A DNA stretch of 36,219 nt from Flavobacterium psychrophilum (lineage in GTDB: Bacteria > Bacteroidota > Bacteroidia > Flavobacteriales > Flavobacteriaceae), in assembly GCA_022729635.1 (NCBI GenBank), contig DZAU01000016.1, positions 1-36,219 of the forward strand. Reading direction: 5' to 3'. Positions within the stretch are counted from its first letter, which is position 1; each line of letters opens with the position of its first letter. The notes under the pieces are model-generated. The model was not told the origin of the DNA. It was given only the letters and a program-made list of their open reading frames with translations, and made no database searches. Positions 6,950 to 14,190 of the stretch are shown piece after piece. The position numbers and the translations under genes were made by a program.

Positions 6950-6988
6950 GTAAAAAATCCTAAATCATCTTCTTGACAATTTAGGATT
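6950..6988 (-). terminator. Terminator after galE
   Basis: AATCCTAAAT (6956-6965) and ATTTAGGATT (6979-6988) form a perfect 10-bp stem; on the minus strand the second arm runs into a T-rich tract, so it ends the galE transcript. Confidence 0.8.
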
Positions 6989-7024
6989 CTGTCTTAATAC
7001 TTAATACTAAAATCTTAATACTAT

Positions 7025-8038
7025 TTAAGAACGAATCTTCTGCTCCCATTTCCAGGCACTTGCCAATGCTTCTTCTAATGTGGATTGTGCTTTCCATCCC
7101 AGAACCGTATTGGCTTTATCCGTATTGGCGTAGGCCGAAGTAATATCACCTTCTCTGCGAGCCACAATTTTATATGGCAATTTTTGTCCGCTCACTTTTT
7201 CGAAAGCGTGAATCACTTCCAGAACCGAACTTCCTGTTCCTGTTCCCAGATTGAAAATCTCCACTTTATCCAAATTCTTTTTATCCAATAAACGTTTCAA
7301 GGCAATAACGTGGGCTTTCGCCAAATCGACTACGTGAATGTAATCGCGAATGCAGGTTCCATCCGGCGTAGGATAATCGTCGCCAAAAACGGATAATTCT
7401 TGACGTAAACCATATCCGGTTTGGGTGATAAATGGCACTAAATTTTGCGGAACTCCAATGGGCAATTCCCCAATTTCGGCACTTGGATGAGCTCCAATTG
7501 GGTTGAAATAGCGGAGCAAAACAGCATTGATATGGCTGACTTTTGCAACATCAGTGATAATTTCTTCGCCAATTTGCTTGGTGTTTCCATAAGGCGACAT
7601 TGCCGGTTGAATCGAGGCATTTTCGGTAATTGGCATTTTTTCGGCTTGACCGTAAACAGTGCAAGAGGAACTAAAAATAAAACTAGCTTCCTTCTTTTGT
7701 TGTAATTCCTGAAGCAAATAAACTAAAGTATTGATATTGTTTTCGTAATACAATAACGGATTTTCGACACTTTCGCCAACTGCTTTTGAAGCTGCAAAAT
7801 GAATCACGCCAGAAATATCGTTATGCCTTTTGAAAAAATCCTGCACTTTTTCTTTTTCACGCAAATCTAATTTTTCGAAAGCTGTGTTTTTGCTGGTAAT
7901 GCTGTTGATTCCGTTTAAAACTTTCATAGAGGTATTCGAAAGATTATCGATGATGATTACCTCAAAACCTTCTTTTTGCAACTCGACAACGGTGTGAGAG
8001 CCAATAAATCCTAATCCGCCTGAGACAACTATTTTCAT
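7025..8038 (-). CDS. galE: UDP-glucose 4-epimerase
   Basis: A 337-residue short-chain dehydrogenase-family epimerase that interconverts UDP-glucose and UDP-galactose with bound NAD, feeding surface polysaccharide synthesis. The NAD-binding GGLGFIGSH (residues 7-15), the SSSCTVYG region (Ser123-125), and the catalytic pair Tyr150/Lys154 in SPYGNTKQIGEE are present, and the length matches E. coli GalE. The start is ATG at 8038 (MKIVVSGG). The frame stays open upstream to 8068, but those extra residues are encoded by an intergenic palindrome and are not credible. It lies 82 bases downstream of the DegT aminotransferase gene on the same strand and may be co-transcribed with it. Confidence 0.93.
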   Translation of the reverse strand: MKIVVSGGLGFIGSHTVVELQKEGFEVIIIDNLSNTSMKVLNGINSITSKNTAFEKLDLREKEKVQDFFKRHNDISGVIHFAASKAVGESVENPLLYYENNINTLVYLLQELQQKKEASFIFSSSCTVYGQAEKMPITENASIQPAMSPYGNTKQIGEEIITDVAKVSHINAVLLRYFNPIGAHPSAEIGELPIGVPQNLVPFITQTGYGLRQELSVFGDDYPTPDGTCIRDYIHVVDLAKAHVIALKRLLDKKNLDKVEIFNLGTGTGSSVLEVIHAFEKVSGQKLPYKIVARREGDITSAYANTDKANTVLGWKAQSTLEEALASAWKWEQKIRS

Positions 8039-8051
8039 TTTATATTTTTTT

Positions 8052-8115
8052 GTACAGACGCGATTCATCGTGTCTTCTCATTTACTAAAAAAGACGCAAT
8101 GAATTGCATCTCTAC
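8052..8115. repeat. Double palindromic repeat between the aminotransferase gene and galE
   Basis: Two 20-bp palindromes, AGACGCGATTCATCGTGTCT (8056-8075) and AGACGCAATGAATTGCATCT (8092-8111), each fold on themselves. They are also approximate reverse complements of each other (about 19 of 24 positions including the GTA ends). This is a nested repeat unit of the kind dispersed in flavobacterial genomes. It fills the whole spacer between two co-oriented genes. Confidence 0.7.
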
Positions 8116-8120
8116 TGGAA

Positions 8121-9251
8121 TTATTTTAAAAATTCTAAAACAGAATCTGTGATAAATTTAATTTGTTCATCATCTAATTCGGTGTGCATTGGCAAGGAAA
8201 TCACTTCTTTTGCCAACTGATTTGTGATTACAAAGTTTTCTTCTTTATATCTCGAATCTAAATAAGCTTTTTGCAAATGCAACGGAATTGGATAATAAAT
8301 GGCGCAAGGTATTCCTTTGCCGAGCAAATGTTGCATCAATCCATCTCTATCGGCATTGATAATGCGCAAAGTGTATTGGTGAAAAACGTGATCATCACCT
8401 GTTTTATCAAACTCTGGAGTGATAATTTTTGGATGATTGGCAAAAGCTTCATTATATTTTGTTGCGGCTTCCCGACGGGTTTTATTGTATTGGTCAAGAA
8501 GGGGTAATTTTGCATTGAGAACCGCTGCCTGAATACTGTCTAATCTCGAATTTACACCCACAACATCGTGATGATAACGAATATACATTCCGTGGTTTAC
8601 AATGCCTCGAATGGTGTGAGCCAATTCGTCATCATTGGTAAAAATAGCACCGCCATCGCCATAACAGCCTAAATTTTTAGAAGGGAAAAAAGAGGTTGAA
8701 GCTACGTGTCCAATGGTTCCTGTTTTCTTTTTGCTTCCGTCTGAAAAAGAACAATTGGCACCAATTCCTTGTGCATTATCTTCGATAACGTAAAGATTAT
8801 GAGCTGCGGCAATTTCCATAATAGCCTCCATATTTGCCGCGCGACCAAACAAATGTACTGGAACGATAGCCTTCGTTTTTGGAGTAATCGCTTTTTTTAT
8901 AGCTTCGAGAGAAATATTCATTGTGTCTAAATCCACATCGACCAAAACGGGTGTGAGTTGTAACAACGCAATTACTTCTACGGTTGCAGCAAAAGTAAAA
9001 TCGGCAGTAATCACTTCGTCGCCAGGCTTTAAACCCAAGCCCATCATCGCAATTTGCAAGGCATCGGTTCCGTTAGCACAAGGGATTACGTGTTTTACTC
9101 CAAGATATTCTTCAAGATTTTTTTGAAATTGCTGAACTTGTGGACCATTAATGTATGTGTTTGTATCGAGAACTTCTTGGATCGAAGTGTTTACTGTGTC
9201 TTTTATTTTTTCGTATTGACTTTTCAGGTCAACCATTTGTATTTTTTTCAT
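8121..9251 (-). CDS. DegT/DnrJ/EryC1-family PLP-dependent sugar aminotransferase
   Basis: A 376-residue aminotransferase of the sugar-nucleotide type, which installs an amino group on a keto-sugar nucleotide for lipopolysaccharide or capsule synthesis. The PLP site is in STSFFPSKNLGCYGDGGA with Lys192 as Schiff-base lysine, and Asp158 of VIEDNAQGIGA contacts the cofactor pyridine. NGTDALQIAMMGLGLKPGDEV and the substrate-loop HQYTLRI and YYPIPLHLQ are typical. The pattern fits the WbpE/FdtB-like subgroup, but the exact sugar cannot be told. The start is ATG at 9251 (MKKIQMVDL); upstream in-frame codons to 9299 lack family resemblance. Neighbours galE and waaA support a role in cell-surface sugar assembly. 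Confidence 0.9.
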   Translation of the reverse strand: MKKIQMVDLKSQYEKIKDTVNTSIQEVLDTNTYINGPQVQQFQKNLEEYLGVKHVIPCANGTDALQIAMMGLGLKPGDEVITADFTFAATVEVIALLQLTPVLVDVDLDTMNISLEAIKKAITPKTKAIVPVHLFGRAANMEAIMEIAAAHNLYVIEDNAQGIGANCSFSDGSKKKTGTIGHVASTSFFPSKNLGCYGDGGAIFTNDDELAHTIRGIVNHGMYIRYHHDVVGVNSRLDSIQAAVLNAKLPLLDQYNKTRREAATKYNEAFANHPKIITPEFDKTGDDHVFHQYTLRIINADRDGLMQHLLGKGIPCAIYYPIPLHLQKAYLDSRYKEENFVITNQLAKEVISLPMHTELDDEQIKFITDSVLEFLK

Positions 9252-9317
9252 TTGAATTAAATTAACCGCAAAGCTCAAAATGGGCATCGCAAAGTTCACA
9301 AAGTTTTATGTTCTTCG

Positions 9318-9325
9318 CAAAAATA
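9318..9325 (-). promoter_or_regulatory. -7-like promoter element for the aminotransferase gene
   Basis: On the minus strand the sequence reads TATTTTTG, matching TAnnTTTG, 66 bases before the ATG. The leader between them contains CGCAAAG/TTCACAAAG word repeats (9267-9304). Confidence 0.4.
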
Positions 9326-9393
9326 AGAATTTTAAAAGAAGGATTAAATAAATAATTAAAAGAAAACGTATTTTAGCCACAGAAATCTTTGAT

Positions 9394-10665
9394 ATGTTTT
9401 TTCTTTATAATTTAATCGTTCAAATTGCGGGGTTTTTATTAAAAATCGTGGCACTTTTCAGTTCAAAAATTAAACTTTTTGTAGATGGGAGGAAAGTCAC
9501 TTTTTCTGTTTTGGGGCAAAAAATAAAAGCTTCTGATAAAACAATTTGGTTTCACGCTGCTTCGCTGGGCGAATACGAGCAAGGTTTACCAGTGATTGAA
9601 AAAATAAAATCGGAATATCCCAATCATAAAATCGTGCTCACATTTTTTTCGCCATCGGGTTATGAAGTGAGGAAAAATAATACCCTTGCAGATGTGACCG
9701 TGTATTTGCCATTAGACACCAAAAGAAATGCAAAACAATTTTTAAAACTCGTTCATCCGGACGAGGTTTTCTTTATCAAATATGAATATTGGCCCAATTA
9801 TTTGAACGAATTGCAAAAACTTGAAACACCAACGTATTTGATTTCTGGCGTTTTCAGGAAAAACCAAATGTTCTTTAAATGGTATGGTGGGTTTTACCGG
9901 AAAGCGTTGGATACTTTCACTTATTTTTTTGTACAAAATGAAAGCTCAAAAAAATTATTGTTTGAATTAGGCAAAACCAATGTGGCAATTTCAGGAGATA
10001 CTCGTTTTGACAGAGTTGCTTCAATTTTGGGAAAAGATAATTTTTTAGATTTTATTGAAGATTTTTGCAAAAGCTCCTCGACTGCGCTCGGAGTGACAAA
10101 TCCAACAATAATAGTTATTGGAAGTTCTTGGCCAAAAGACGAGAGTTTATTAGTTGATTTTATTAATCAAACTTCTGAAAAGGTGAAATTTATTATTGCT
10201 CCTCACAATATTAAAGCCGAACAAATTCAAGAATTGAAAAAATCAATTTCAAAAAAAACAATTTTATTTTCAGAGGTAGGGACAGGTCGCAACTTGTCCC
10301 TACAAGATTTTGATGTTTTTATCATCGACACCATCGGGATTTTGACCAAGATTTACAGTTATGCAGACATAGCTTATGTTGGCGGTGGTTTTGGAAATCC
10401 TGGTGTTCACAATATTTTGGAACCAGCCACTTTTGGAGTTCCAATTATCATCGGGCCAAATTATTCTCATTTTGCCGAAGCAACGGCATTGGTAAATATG
10501 GGAGGTTGTATTTCGATTACCAATAAAAATGAACTTTCTGATACCTTTTCGAATTTAATTAGGAATGACGACATTCGTAACGAAAAAGGACATATTTGCA
10601 GCACTTTTGTACAAATGAACAAAGGAGCAACAGCTATCATTTTGAAACACATATCGAAAGATTGA
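9394..10665 (+). CDS. waaA: 3-deoxy-D-manno-octulosonic acid (Kdo) transferase
   Basis: A 423-residue membrane-anchored glycosyltransferase that adds Kdo from CMP-Kdo to the lipid A precursor at the inner face of the cytoplasmic membrane. The hydrophobic N-terminal anchor (about residues 1-24), HAASLGEYEQG with catalytic Glu60, KYEYWPNYLNEL, and the CMP-binding C-terminal part GGGFGNPGVHNILEPA plus FGVPIIIGPNYSHF identify it. Two segments are read through repeat palindromes: residues 227-236 (SSSTALGVTN, linker before the C-terminal domain) and 295-303 (VGTGRNLSL, a surface loop position before DFDVFIIDT). Both keep the frame open and spare the conserved motifs, so the enzyme is probably functional. 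The S46 peptidase gene follows after 30 bases. Confidence 0.92.
   Translation: MFFLYNLIVQIAGFLLKIVALFSSKIKLFVDGRKVTFSVLGQKIKASDKTIWFHAASLGEYEQGLPVIEKIKSEYPNHKIVLTFFSPSGYEVRKNNTLADVTVYLPLDTKRNAKQFLKLVHPDEVFFIKYEYWPNYLNELQKLETPTYLISGVFRKNQMFFKWYGGFYRKALDTFTYFFVQNESSKKLLFELGKTNVAISGDTRFDRVASILGKDNFLDFIEDFCKSSSTALGVTNPTIIVIGSSWPKDESLLVDFINQTSEKVKFIIAPHNIKAEQIQELKKSISKKTILFSEVGTGRNLSLQDFDVFIIDTIGILTKIYSYADIAYVGGGFGNPGVHNILEPATFGVPIIIGPNYSHFAEATALVNMGGCISITNKNELSDTFSNLIRNDDIRNEKGHICSTFVQMNKGATAIILKHISKD
10074..10099 (+). repeat. Repeat element inside waaA, copy 1
   Basis: CTCCTCGACTGCGCTCGGAG followed by TGACA is a GC-rich word that contrasts with the A/T-rich gene around it. I recall it as a common intergenic repeat of flavobacteria. 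It is read in frame as SSSTALGVT. Confidence 0.55.
10276..10303 (+). repeat. Palindromic element inside waaA, copy 2
   Basis: A 28-base hairpin with a 12-bp stem: GTAGGGACAGGT pairs with ACTTGTCCCTAC (with one G-T pair) around a CGCA loop. It is translated in frame as VGTGRNLSL. It resembles dispersed intergenic repeats of Bacteroidetes. Confidence 0.75.
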
Positions 10666-10695
10666 ATATAAAATCACTACCCTAAATTAAATATT

Positions 10696-12834
10696 ATGAA
10701 AATTTTAAAATTACTCTTATTATTCTTTTTTATCCAATTACAAGCTCAACAAGGCGGAATGTGGATTCCATCGCTTTTAAACGCAATGAATGAAACCGAA
10801 ATGAAAAATCTAGGAATGAAAATGTCTGTAAAAGATATTTATGATGTGAATTCATCTAGTCTTAAAGACGCTGTTCCTCATTTTAACAGAGGTTGCACCT
10901 CAGGAGTGATTTCTCCAAAAGGGTTAATTTTGACCAATCACCATTGCGGTTATAAAGCCATACAAAACCATTCGACCGTAGAACACGATTATTTAACCGA
11001 GGGTTTTTGGGCATACAAAATGGAAGATGAATTACCCAATGAAAATTTAGAGGTAACCTTCGTTATTAAAATAGAAGATGTAACAGCAAAAGTTTTGGAA
11101 GGCACAGCAAATTTAACTTCTGAAGTTGAGAAACAAAAGAAAATACAAGAAAATATTAGTGTTTTGAATGGTTCATTACCAAAAGAAAGTTGGCAAGAAA
11201 ACTCCATTAAAACGTTTTTCGAAGGCAATCAATACATGCTTTTCGTAACAGAAACTTTTAAAGATGTTCGATTGGTTGGAGCTCCACCTTCGTCAATTGG
11301 AAAATTTGGTTCAGATACCGACAATTGGATGTGGCCAAGACATACTGGAGATTTTTCGTTGTTTAGAATCTACGCTGACAAAAATAATCATCCTACAACT
11401 TATTCAAAAGAGAATGTTCCTTACAAACCAAAACATTTTATACCAATATCATTAGACGGTGTAAAAGAAGACGATTTTACAATGATTTATGGTTATCCTG
11501 GAAAAACAAATGAGTATTTGCCAGCCGTGGCTATCGATCAAATTGCCAACGAATTGAATCCAGCAAAAATCGAGGTTAGAAATCAAGCATTGAAAGTCAT
11601 TGATGAATTTATGCGAAAAGATAAGGCTATAAAAATTCAATATGCTTCAAAATATGCTGGAACATCCAATTATTGGAAGAAATGGATTGGAGAATCTGCG
11701 GGGATTAAAAAAACAAATGCCGTTGCAATCAAAAGAAAACAGGAAATTGCCTTTCAAGAAAAGCTTGTAAAAGCCGGAAAACAAATCGAATACGGAAATT
11801 TACTTGCTGATTTTGAAAAAAATTACGCTGAAATTGCTCCTTACGCCTTGGCAAGAGATTATTTTTCTGAAGTAGTACAAAGAAATATTGAGCTACTAAC
11901 TGTTGGCTATAAACTTTACCAATTAGAGCAGGTTTACAGCACTAAAGGAGAGCAAGCCTTTACCGACAGGAAAAATAATTTAATAATTAGTTTAGGGGAT
12001 TTTTATAAAAACTTCAATCCGAATGTTGACCAAAAAGTTTTTGAAAAATTAATTGATTTATATGCCACAAAAGTACCAAAAGACTTTTTACCAATTCATT
12101 TATTGAATATAAATGCCGAAAATATGGCGAAGGAAATTTACGGACAATCAAAATTAGTCCATTATGATAGCCTCAAAGAGTTGCTTTCTGGTGATGCAAA
12201 AACGGTTTTAGCCAACTTAAACGCAGATAAAGGATATCTGTTGTCAAAAAACATCTCGGATAAATTCATAAAAGAGGTTGCGCCTAAATATGAAGAAATT
12301 AATTTAAGGATTACGGTCTTGCAGCGAACGTATATGAAAGCGCAATTAGAATTAAATAAAGAGGCAAGAATTTTTCCTAATGCCAATAGTACTTTAAGGG
12401 TTTCCTACGGGAAAGTAAAAGGATATTCTCCGAAAGACGGAATTGTTTATAGTCCAATTTCCTATTTGGATGGAGTGATAGAAAAATACATTCCCGGAGA
12501 TTATGAATTTGATGTTCCAAAAAAACTAATCGATTTGTATAAAGCTAAAGACTATGGTTCTTATGGAGAAAACGGAAAAATGCCTGTATGTTTTGTTGGA
12601 ACAAACCATTCAACAGGAGGAAATTCCGGAAGCCCGGTTATGGATTCAAAAGGAAATTTAATAGGACTTAACTTTGACAGTGTTTGGGAAGGAACTATGA
12701 GCGATATCTATTACGACCCTAGTATTTGTAGGAACATTATGGTAGATATGCGCTATGTGTTATTTATCATAGATAAATATGCTGATGCCAAAAATGTAAT
12801 AAATGAATTGAAATTAGTTCATTCAAAAAAATAA
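10696..12834 (+). CDS. S46-family dipeptidyl-peptidase (DPP7/DPP11 type)
   Basis: A 712-residue secreted serine exopeptidase that removes dipeptides from the N-termini of oligopeptides, presumably in the periplasm, for use as nutrients. A signal peptide (about residues 1-18, ending FFIQLQAQ) is followed by the mature start GGMWIPSLL. The catalytic His lies in LTNHHCGY (His82/83) and the Ser in TGGNSGSPVMD (Ser644), with the conserved DNWMWPRHTGDF between them. Length fits the family. The residue after GLNFD is Ser rather than the Arg that gives DPP11 its acidic specificity in Porphyromonas, suggesting a DPP7-like preference for hydrophobic P1 residues; this is inference. A weak 7-bp inverted repeat at 12850-12880 may end the transcript. 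Confidence 0.92.
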   Translation: MKILKLLLLFFFIQLQAQQGGMWIPSLLNAMNETEMKNLGMKMSVKDIYDVNSSSLKDAVPHFNRGCTSGVISPKGLILTNHHCGYKAIQNHSTVEHDYLTEGFWAYKMEDELPNENLEVTFVIKIEDVTAKVLEGTANLTSEVEKQKKIQENISVLNGSLPKESWQENSIKTFFEGNQYMLFVTETFKDVRLVGAPPSSIGKFGSDTDNWMWPRHTGDFSLFRIYADKNNHPTTYSKENVPYKPKHFIPISLDGVKEDDFTMIYGYPGKTNEYLPAVAIDQIANELNPAKIEVRNQALKVIDEFMRKDKAIKIQYASKYAGTSNYWKKWIGESAGIKKTNAVAIKRKQEIAFQEKLVKAGKQIEYGNLLADFEKNYAEIAPYALARDYFSEVVQRNIELLTVGYKLYQLEQVYSTKGEQAFTDRKNNLIISLGDFYKNFNPNVDQKVFEKLIDLYATKVPKDFLPIHLLNINAENMAKEIYGQSKLVHYDSLKELLSGDAKTVLANLNADKGYLLSKNISDKFIKEVAPKYEEINLRITVLQRTYMKAQLELNKEARIFPNANSTLRVSYGKVKGYSPKDGIVYSPISYLDGVIEKYIPGDYEFDVPKKLIDLYKAKDYGSYGENGKMPVCFVGTNHSTGGNSGSPVMDSKGNLIGLNFDSVWEGTMSDIYYDPSICRNIMVDMRYVLFIIDKYADAKNVINELKLVHSKK

Positions 12835-13009
12835 AATTTCATGAAAATACAACTCAAAATGATAACAAAAAAATGAGTTGAATAAGTTTATCAGAGAAAT
12901 AGTAAGCAATTGTTTTTAAAGTCCTAATAGTCGCAATTCAAACTGATGTAAGAAAATGAAAAAAAATGAAAAAAAAAAAGAAAAAATATTTTACCTATTA
13001 AAAAATTTA

Positions 13010-13017
13010 TATCTTTG
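13010..13017 (+). promoter_or_regulatory. -7 promoter element for the small lipoprotein gene
   Basis: TATCTTTG matches TAnnTTTG 37 bases before the lipoprotein ATG. A poly-A tract (12959-12986) lies upstream, where an UP-like element or curvature could assist. No exact TTG is present at -33. Confidence 0.6.
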
Positions 13018-13054
13018 CCACGAATTAATAATTAACCTTTTATAATTAAGTAAG

Positions 13055-13249
13055 ATGAAAAAAGTATTTTTAAGTTTAGCCGTTGTTGCTATGTTGACTG
13101 TTGTATCTTGTAAAAAAGCTGAAGCTCCTGTTGAAGAAGCTGCTATGGATACCACTGCTGTAGCTGTTGATACTGCTGCTGCTGCTGTTGACACTGCTGC
13201 TGTTGCTGTTGACACTGCTGCTGCTGCTGCAACTCCAGCTGCTGAGTAA
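13055..13249 (+). CDS. Small Ala-rich lipoprotein with seven-residue repeats
   Basis: A 64-residue lipoprotein: the signal peptide MKKVFLSLAVVAMLTVVSC gives Cys19 as the lipidated residue, followed by KKAEAPVEEA and four heptads, AMDTTAV, AVDTAAA, AVDTAAV and AVDTAAA (residues 30-57), then ATPAAE. The mature part is low-complexity, acidic and probably unfolded, so a spacer, envelope filler or peptidoglycan-associated role could be imagined, but none is shown. It has its own promoter and terminator, which suggests strong independent expression. A second frame is open through the repeat (13167-13361) but is a by-product of the Leu/Ala codon periodicity. Confidence 0.8.
   Translation: MKKVFLSLAVVAMLTVVSCKKAEAPVEEAAMDTTAVAVDTAAAAVDTAAVAVDTAAAAATPAAE
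13142..13225 (+). repeat. 21-bp tandem repeat in the lipoprotein gene
   Basis: Three units starting GCTGTTGA at 13163, 13184 and 13205 are 21 bases long and nearly identical; a diverged fourth unit starts at 13142. Each encodes A-V-D-T-A-A-A/V, so copy-number change would preserve the frame. Confidence 0.85.
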
Positions 13250-13273
13250 TTCTAAATTACAGAAAAAAAATAA

Positions 13274-13304
13274 GCTATCCGCCTCGGCGGATGGCTTTTT
13301 TTTT
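13274..13304 (+). terminator. Terminator of the small lipoprotein gene
   Basis: GCTATCCGCC and GGCGGATGGC form a 10-bp stem (one G-T pair) with a two-base loop, followed by nine T residues. The following 200 bases up to the tRNA terminator hold nothing I recognise. Confidence 0.9.
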
Positions 13305-13509
13305 GATTTAAACAGAAAATTTTTTAACGATTCAATAAATCGAATTTTTAAAGCTGATTGAATTTTATACCATTACTCATTATATTTTAGCCTAAAGGAG
13401 TTTAGTATAATGCCTTTGAATATTTCATTTATTCAAATTTTTATTGGAATAATTTGAAACAACTAACGGTATTAGTTATAATTTGAAGCAATAAAACGAG
13501 TTGTTTTTA

Positions 13510-13550
13510 AAATAAAAAACCGCAAAGAATTAAAAATTAATCCTTTACGG
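13510..13550 (-). terminator. Terminator of the tRNA operon
   Basis: CCGCAAAG (13520-13527) and CTTTACGG (13543-13550) pair; on the minus strand the second arm is followed by a T tract (A residues at 13510-13519). It lies just past the 3' end of tRNA-Leu. Confidence 0.75.
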
Positions 13551-13559
13551 CTTTTCTTG

Positions 13560-13645
13560 TACTCAGAGCGGGACTTGAACCCGCACGAACATTGCTGTTC
13601 ACTGGATTTTAAGTCCAGCGTGTCTACCAATTTCACCATCCGAGC
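13560..13645 (-). tRNA. tRNA-Leu (UAA)
   Basis: An 86-base class II tRNA. The acceptor arm GCTCGGA pairs with TCTGAGT (including G-T pairs), the D loop holds TTGGTAGAC, and the anticodon arm CTGGA-CTTAAAA-TCCAG gives anticodon TAA. The long variable arm and the T loop GGTTCAAGTCC are present. CCA is not encoded. It is the last gene of the operon that begins at the promoter near 14100. Confidence 0.95.
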
Positions 13646-13698
13646 ATTTTACTTTTCGATGTTATATCTAATTTTTAAAAAAAATTAATTAAATATAG

Positions 13699-13712
13699 TC
13701 ACCATCCGATCG
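13699..13712 (-). pseudogene. Fragment of a tRNA-Leu 5' end
   Basis: On the minus strand CGATCGGATGGTGA resembles the first bases of the neighbouring tRNA-Leu (GCTCGGATGGTGA) and then diverges into A/T-rich sequence. It lies in the spacer between tRNA-Gly and tRNA-Leu and looks like a decayed partial duplicate. Confidence 0.45.
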
Positions 13713-13742
13713 TTTTGCTATTTTGAAAATTTCAAAATTTTG

Positions 13743-13815
13743 AGCGAAAAACGGGGCTCGAACCCGCGACCTCGACCTTGGCAAGGTCGCGCTCTACCAA
13801 CTGAGCTATTTTCGC
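13743..13815 (-). tRNA. tRNA-Gly (GCC)
   Basis: A 73-base tRNA: acceptor GCGAAAA pairing with TTTTCGC, D arm GCTC-AGTTGGTA-GAGC, anticodon arm CGACC-TTGCCAA-GGTCG with anticodon GCC, and T loop GGTTCGAGCCC. CCA is not encoded. Its 5' leader is shared with the upstream pseudo-tRNA copies. Confidence 0.96.
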
Positions 13816-13833
13816 ATTATATTTATAAAAGAC

Positions 13834-14046
13834 GTAAGTTAGCGACCTCGTTCGCCACGGCGAACGCGCTCTACCAACTGAGTTATTTTCGCATTATATT
13901 TAAAAAGAACGTAAGTTAGCGACCTCGTTCGCCACGGCGAACGCGCTCTACCAACTGAGCTATTTTCGCATTATATTTAAAAAGAACGTAAGTTAGCGAC
14001 CTCGTTCGCCACGGCGAACGCGCTCTACCAACTGAGCTATTTTCGC
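13834..14046 (-). repeat. Three tandem 77-bp tRNA-Gly-like pseudo-tRNA units
   Basis: Upstream of tRNA-Gly in the same transcript lie three units whose tRNA-like 5' ends are at 13892, 13969 and 14046, exactly 77 bases apart and 77 from the genuine tRNA (13815). Each keeps the acceptor 5' strand GCGAAAA, the D arm and the GAGGTCGC of the variable region. The T arm and 3' acceptor strand are replaced by TAACTTACG plus A/T-rich leader. The anticodon arm is replaced by a hairpin GTTCGCC-GT-GGCGAAC. The unit nearest tRNA-Gly has a G to A change in the D stem (AACTCAG). They cannot form a mature tRNA. Whether they have a role or are decay products of tandem duplication is open. Confidence 0.85.
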
Positions 14047-14092
14047 ATTTTTCATTCTAAAAAGAACTCTATACTTAATCGTATTGCGGATG

Positions 14093-14122
14093 CAAATTTA
14101 ATACATTAATTCAATTACACAA
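14093..14122 (-). promoter_or_regulatory. Promoter of the tRNA operon
   Basis: On the minus strand TTG and TAAATTTG (TAnnTTTG) are separated by 19 bases, an excellent match to the Bacteroidetes sigma-ABfr promoter. Transcription would run through the three pseudo-tRNA units, tRNA-Gly and tRNA-Leu. Confidence 0.8.
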
Positions 14123-14190
14123 GCGATTATCGTAAAAAAAATATTGGACGAAGTTAACGTTCTGATAACCTTTTCTTTAAGACAAATAAA

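Noticed and set aside
8039..8068. Longer GalE start at 8068
   Set aside because: The extra ten residues are encoded by an intergenic palindrome, while GalE proteins begin at the NAD-binding strand MKIVVSGG.
13167..13361. A Leu-rich frame overlapping the small lipoprotein
   Set aside because: It arises from reading the GCTGCT repeat in another frame and runs through the terminator into A/T-rich sequence.
13834..14046. The 77-bp repeats as a CRISPR array
   Set aside because: The units are contiguous with no variable spacers, and they are plainly tRNA-Gly derived; there are no cas genes nearby.
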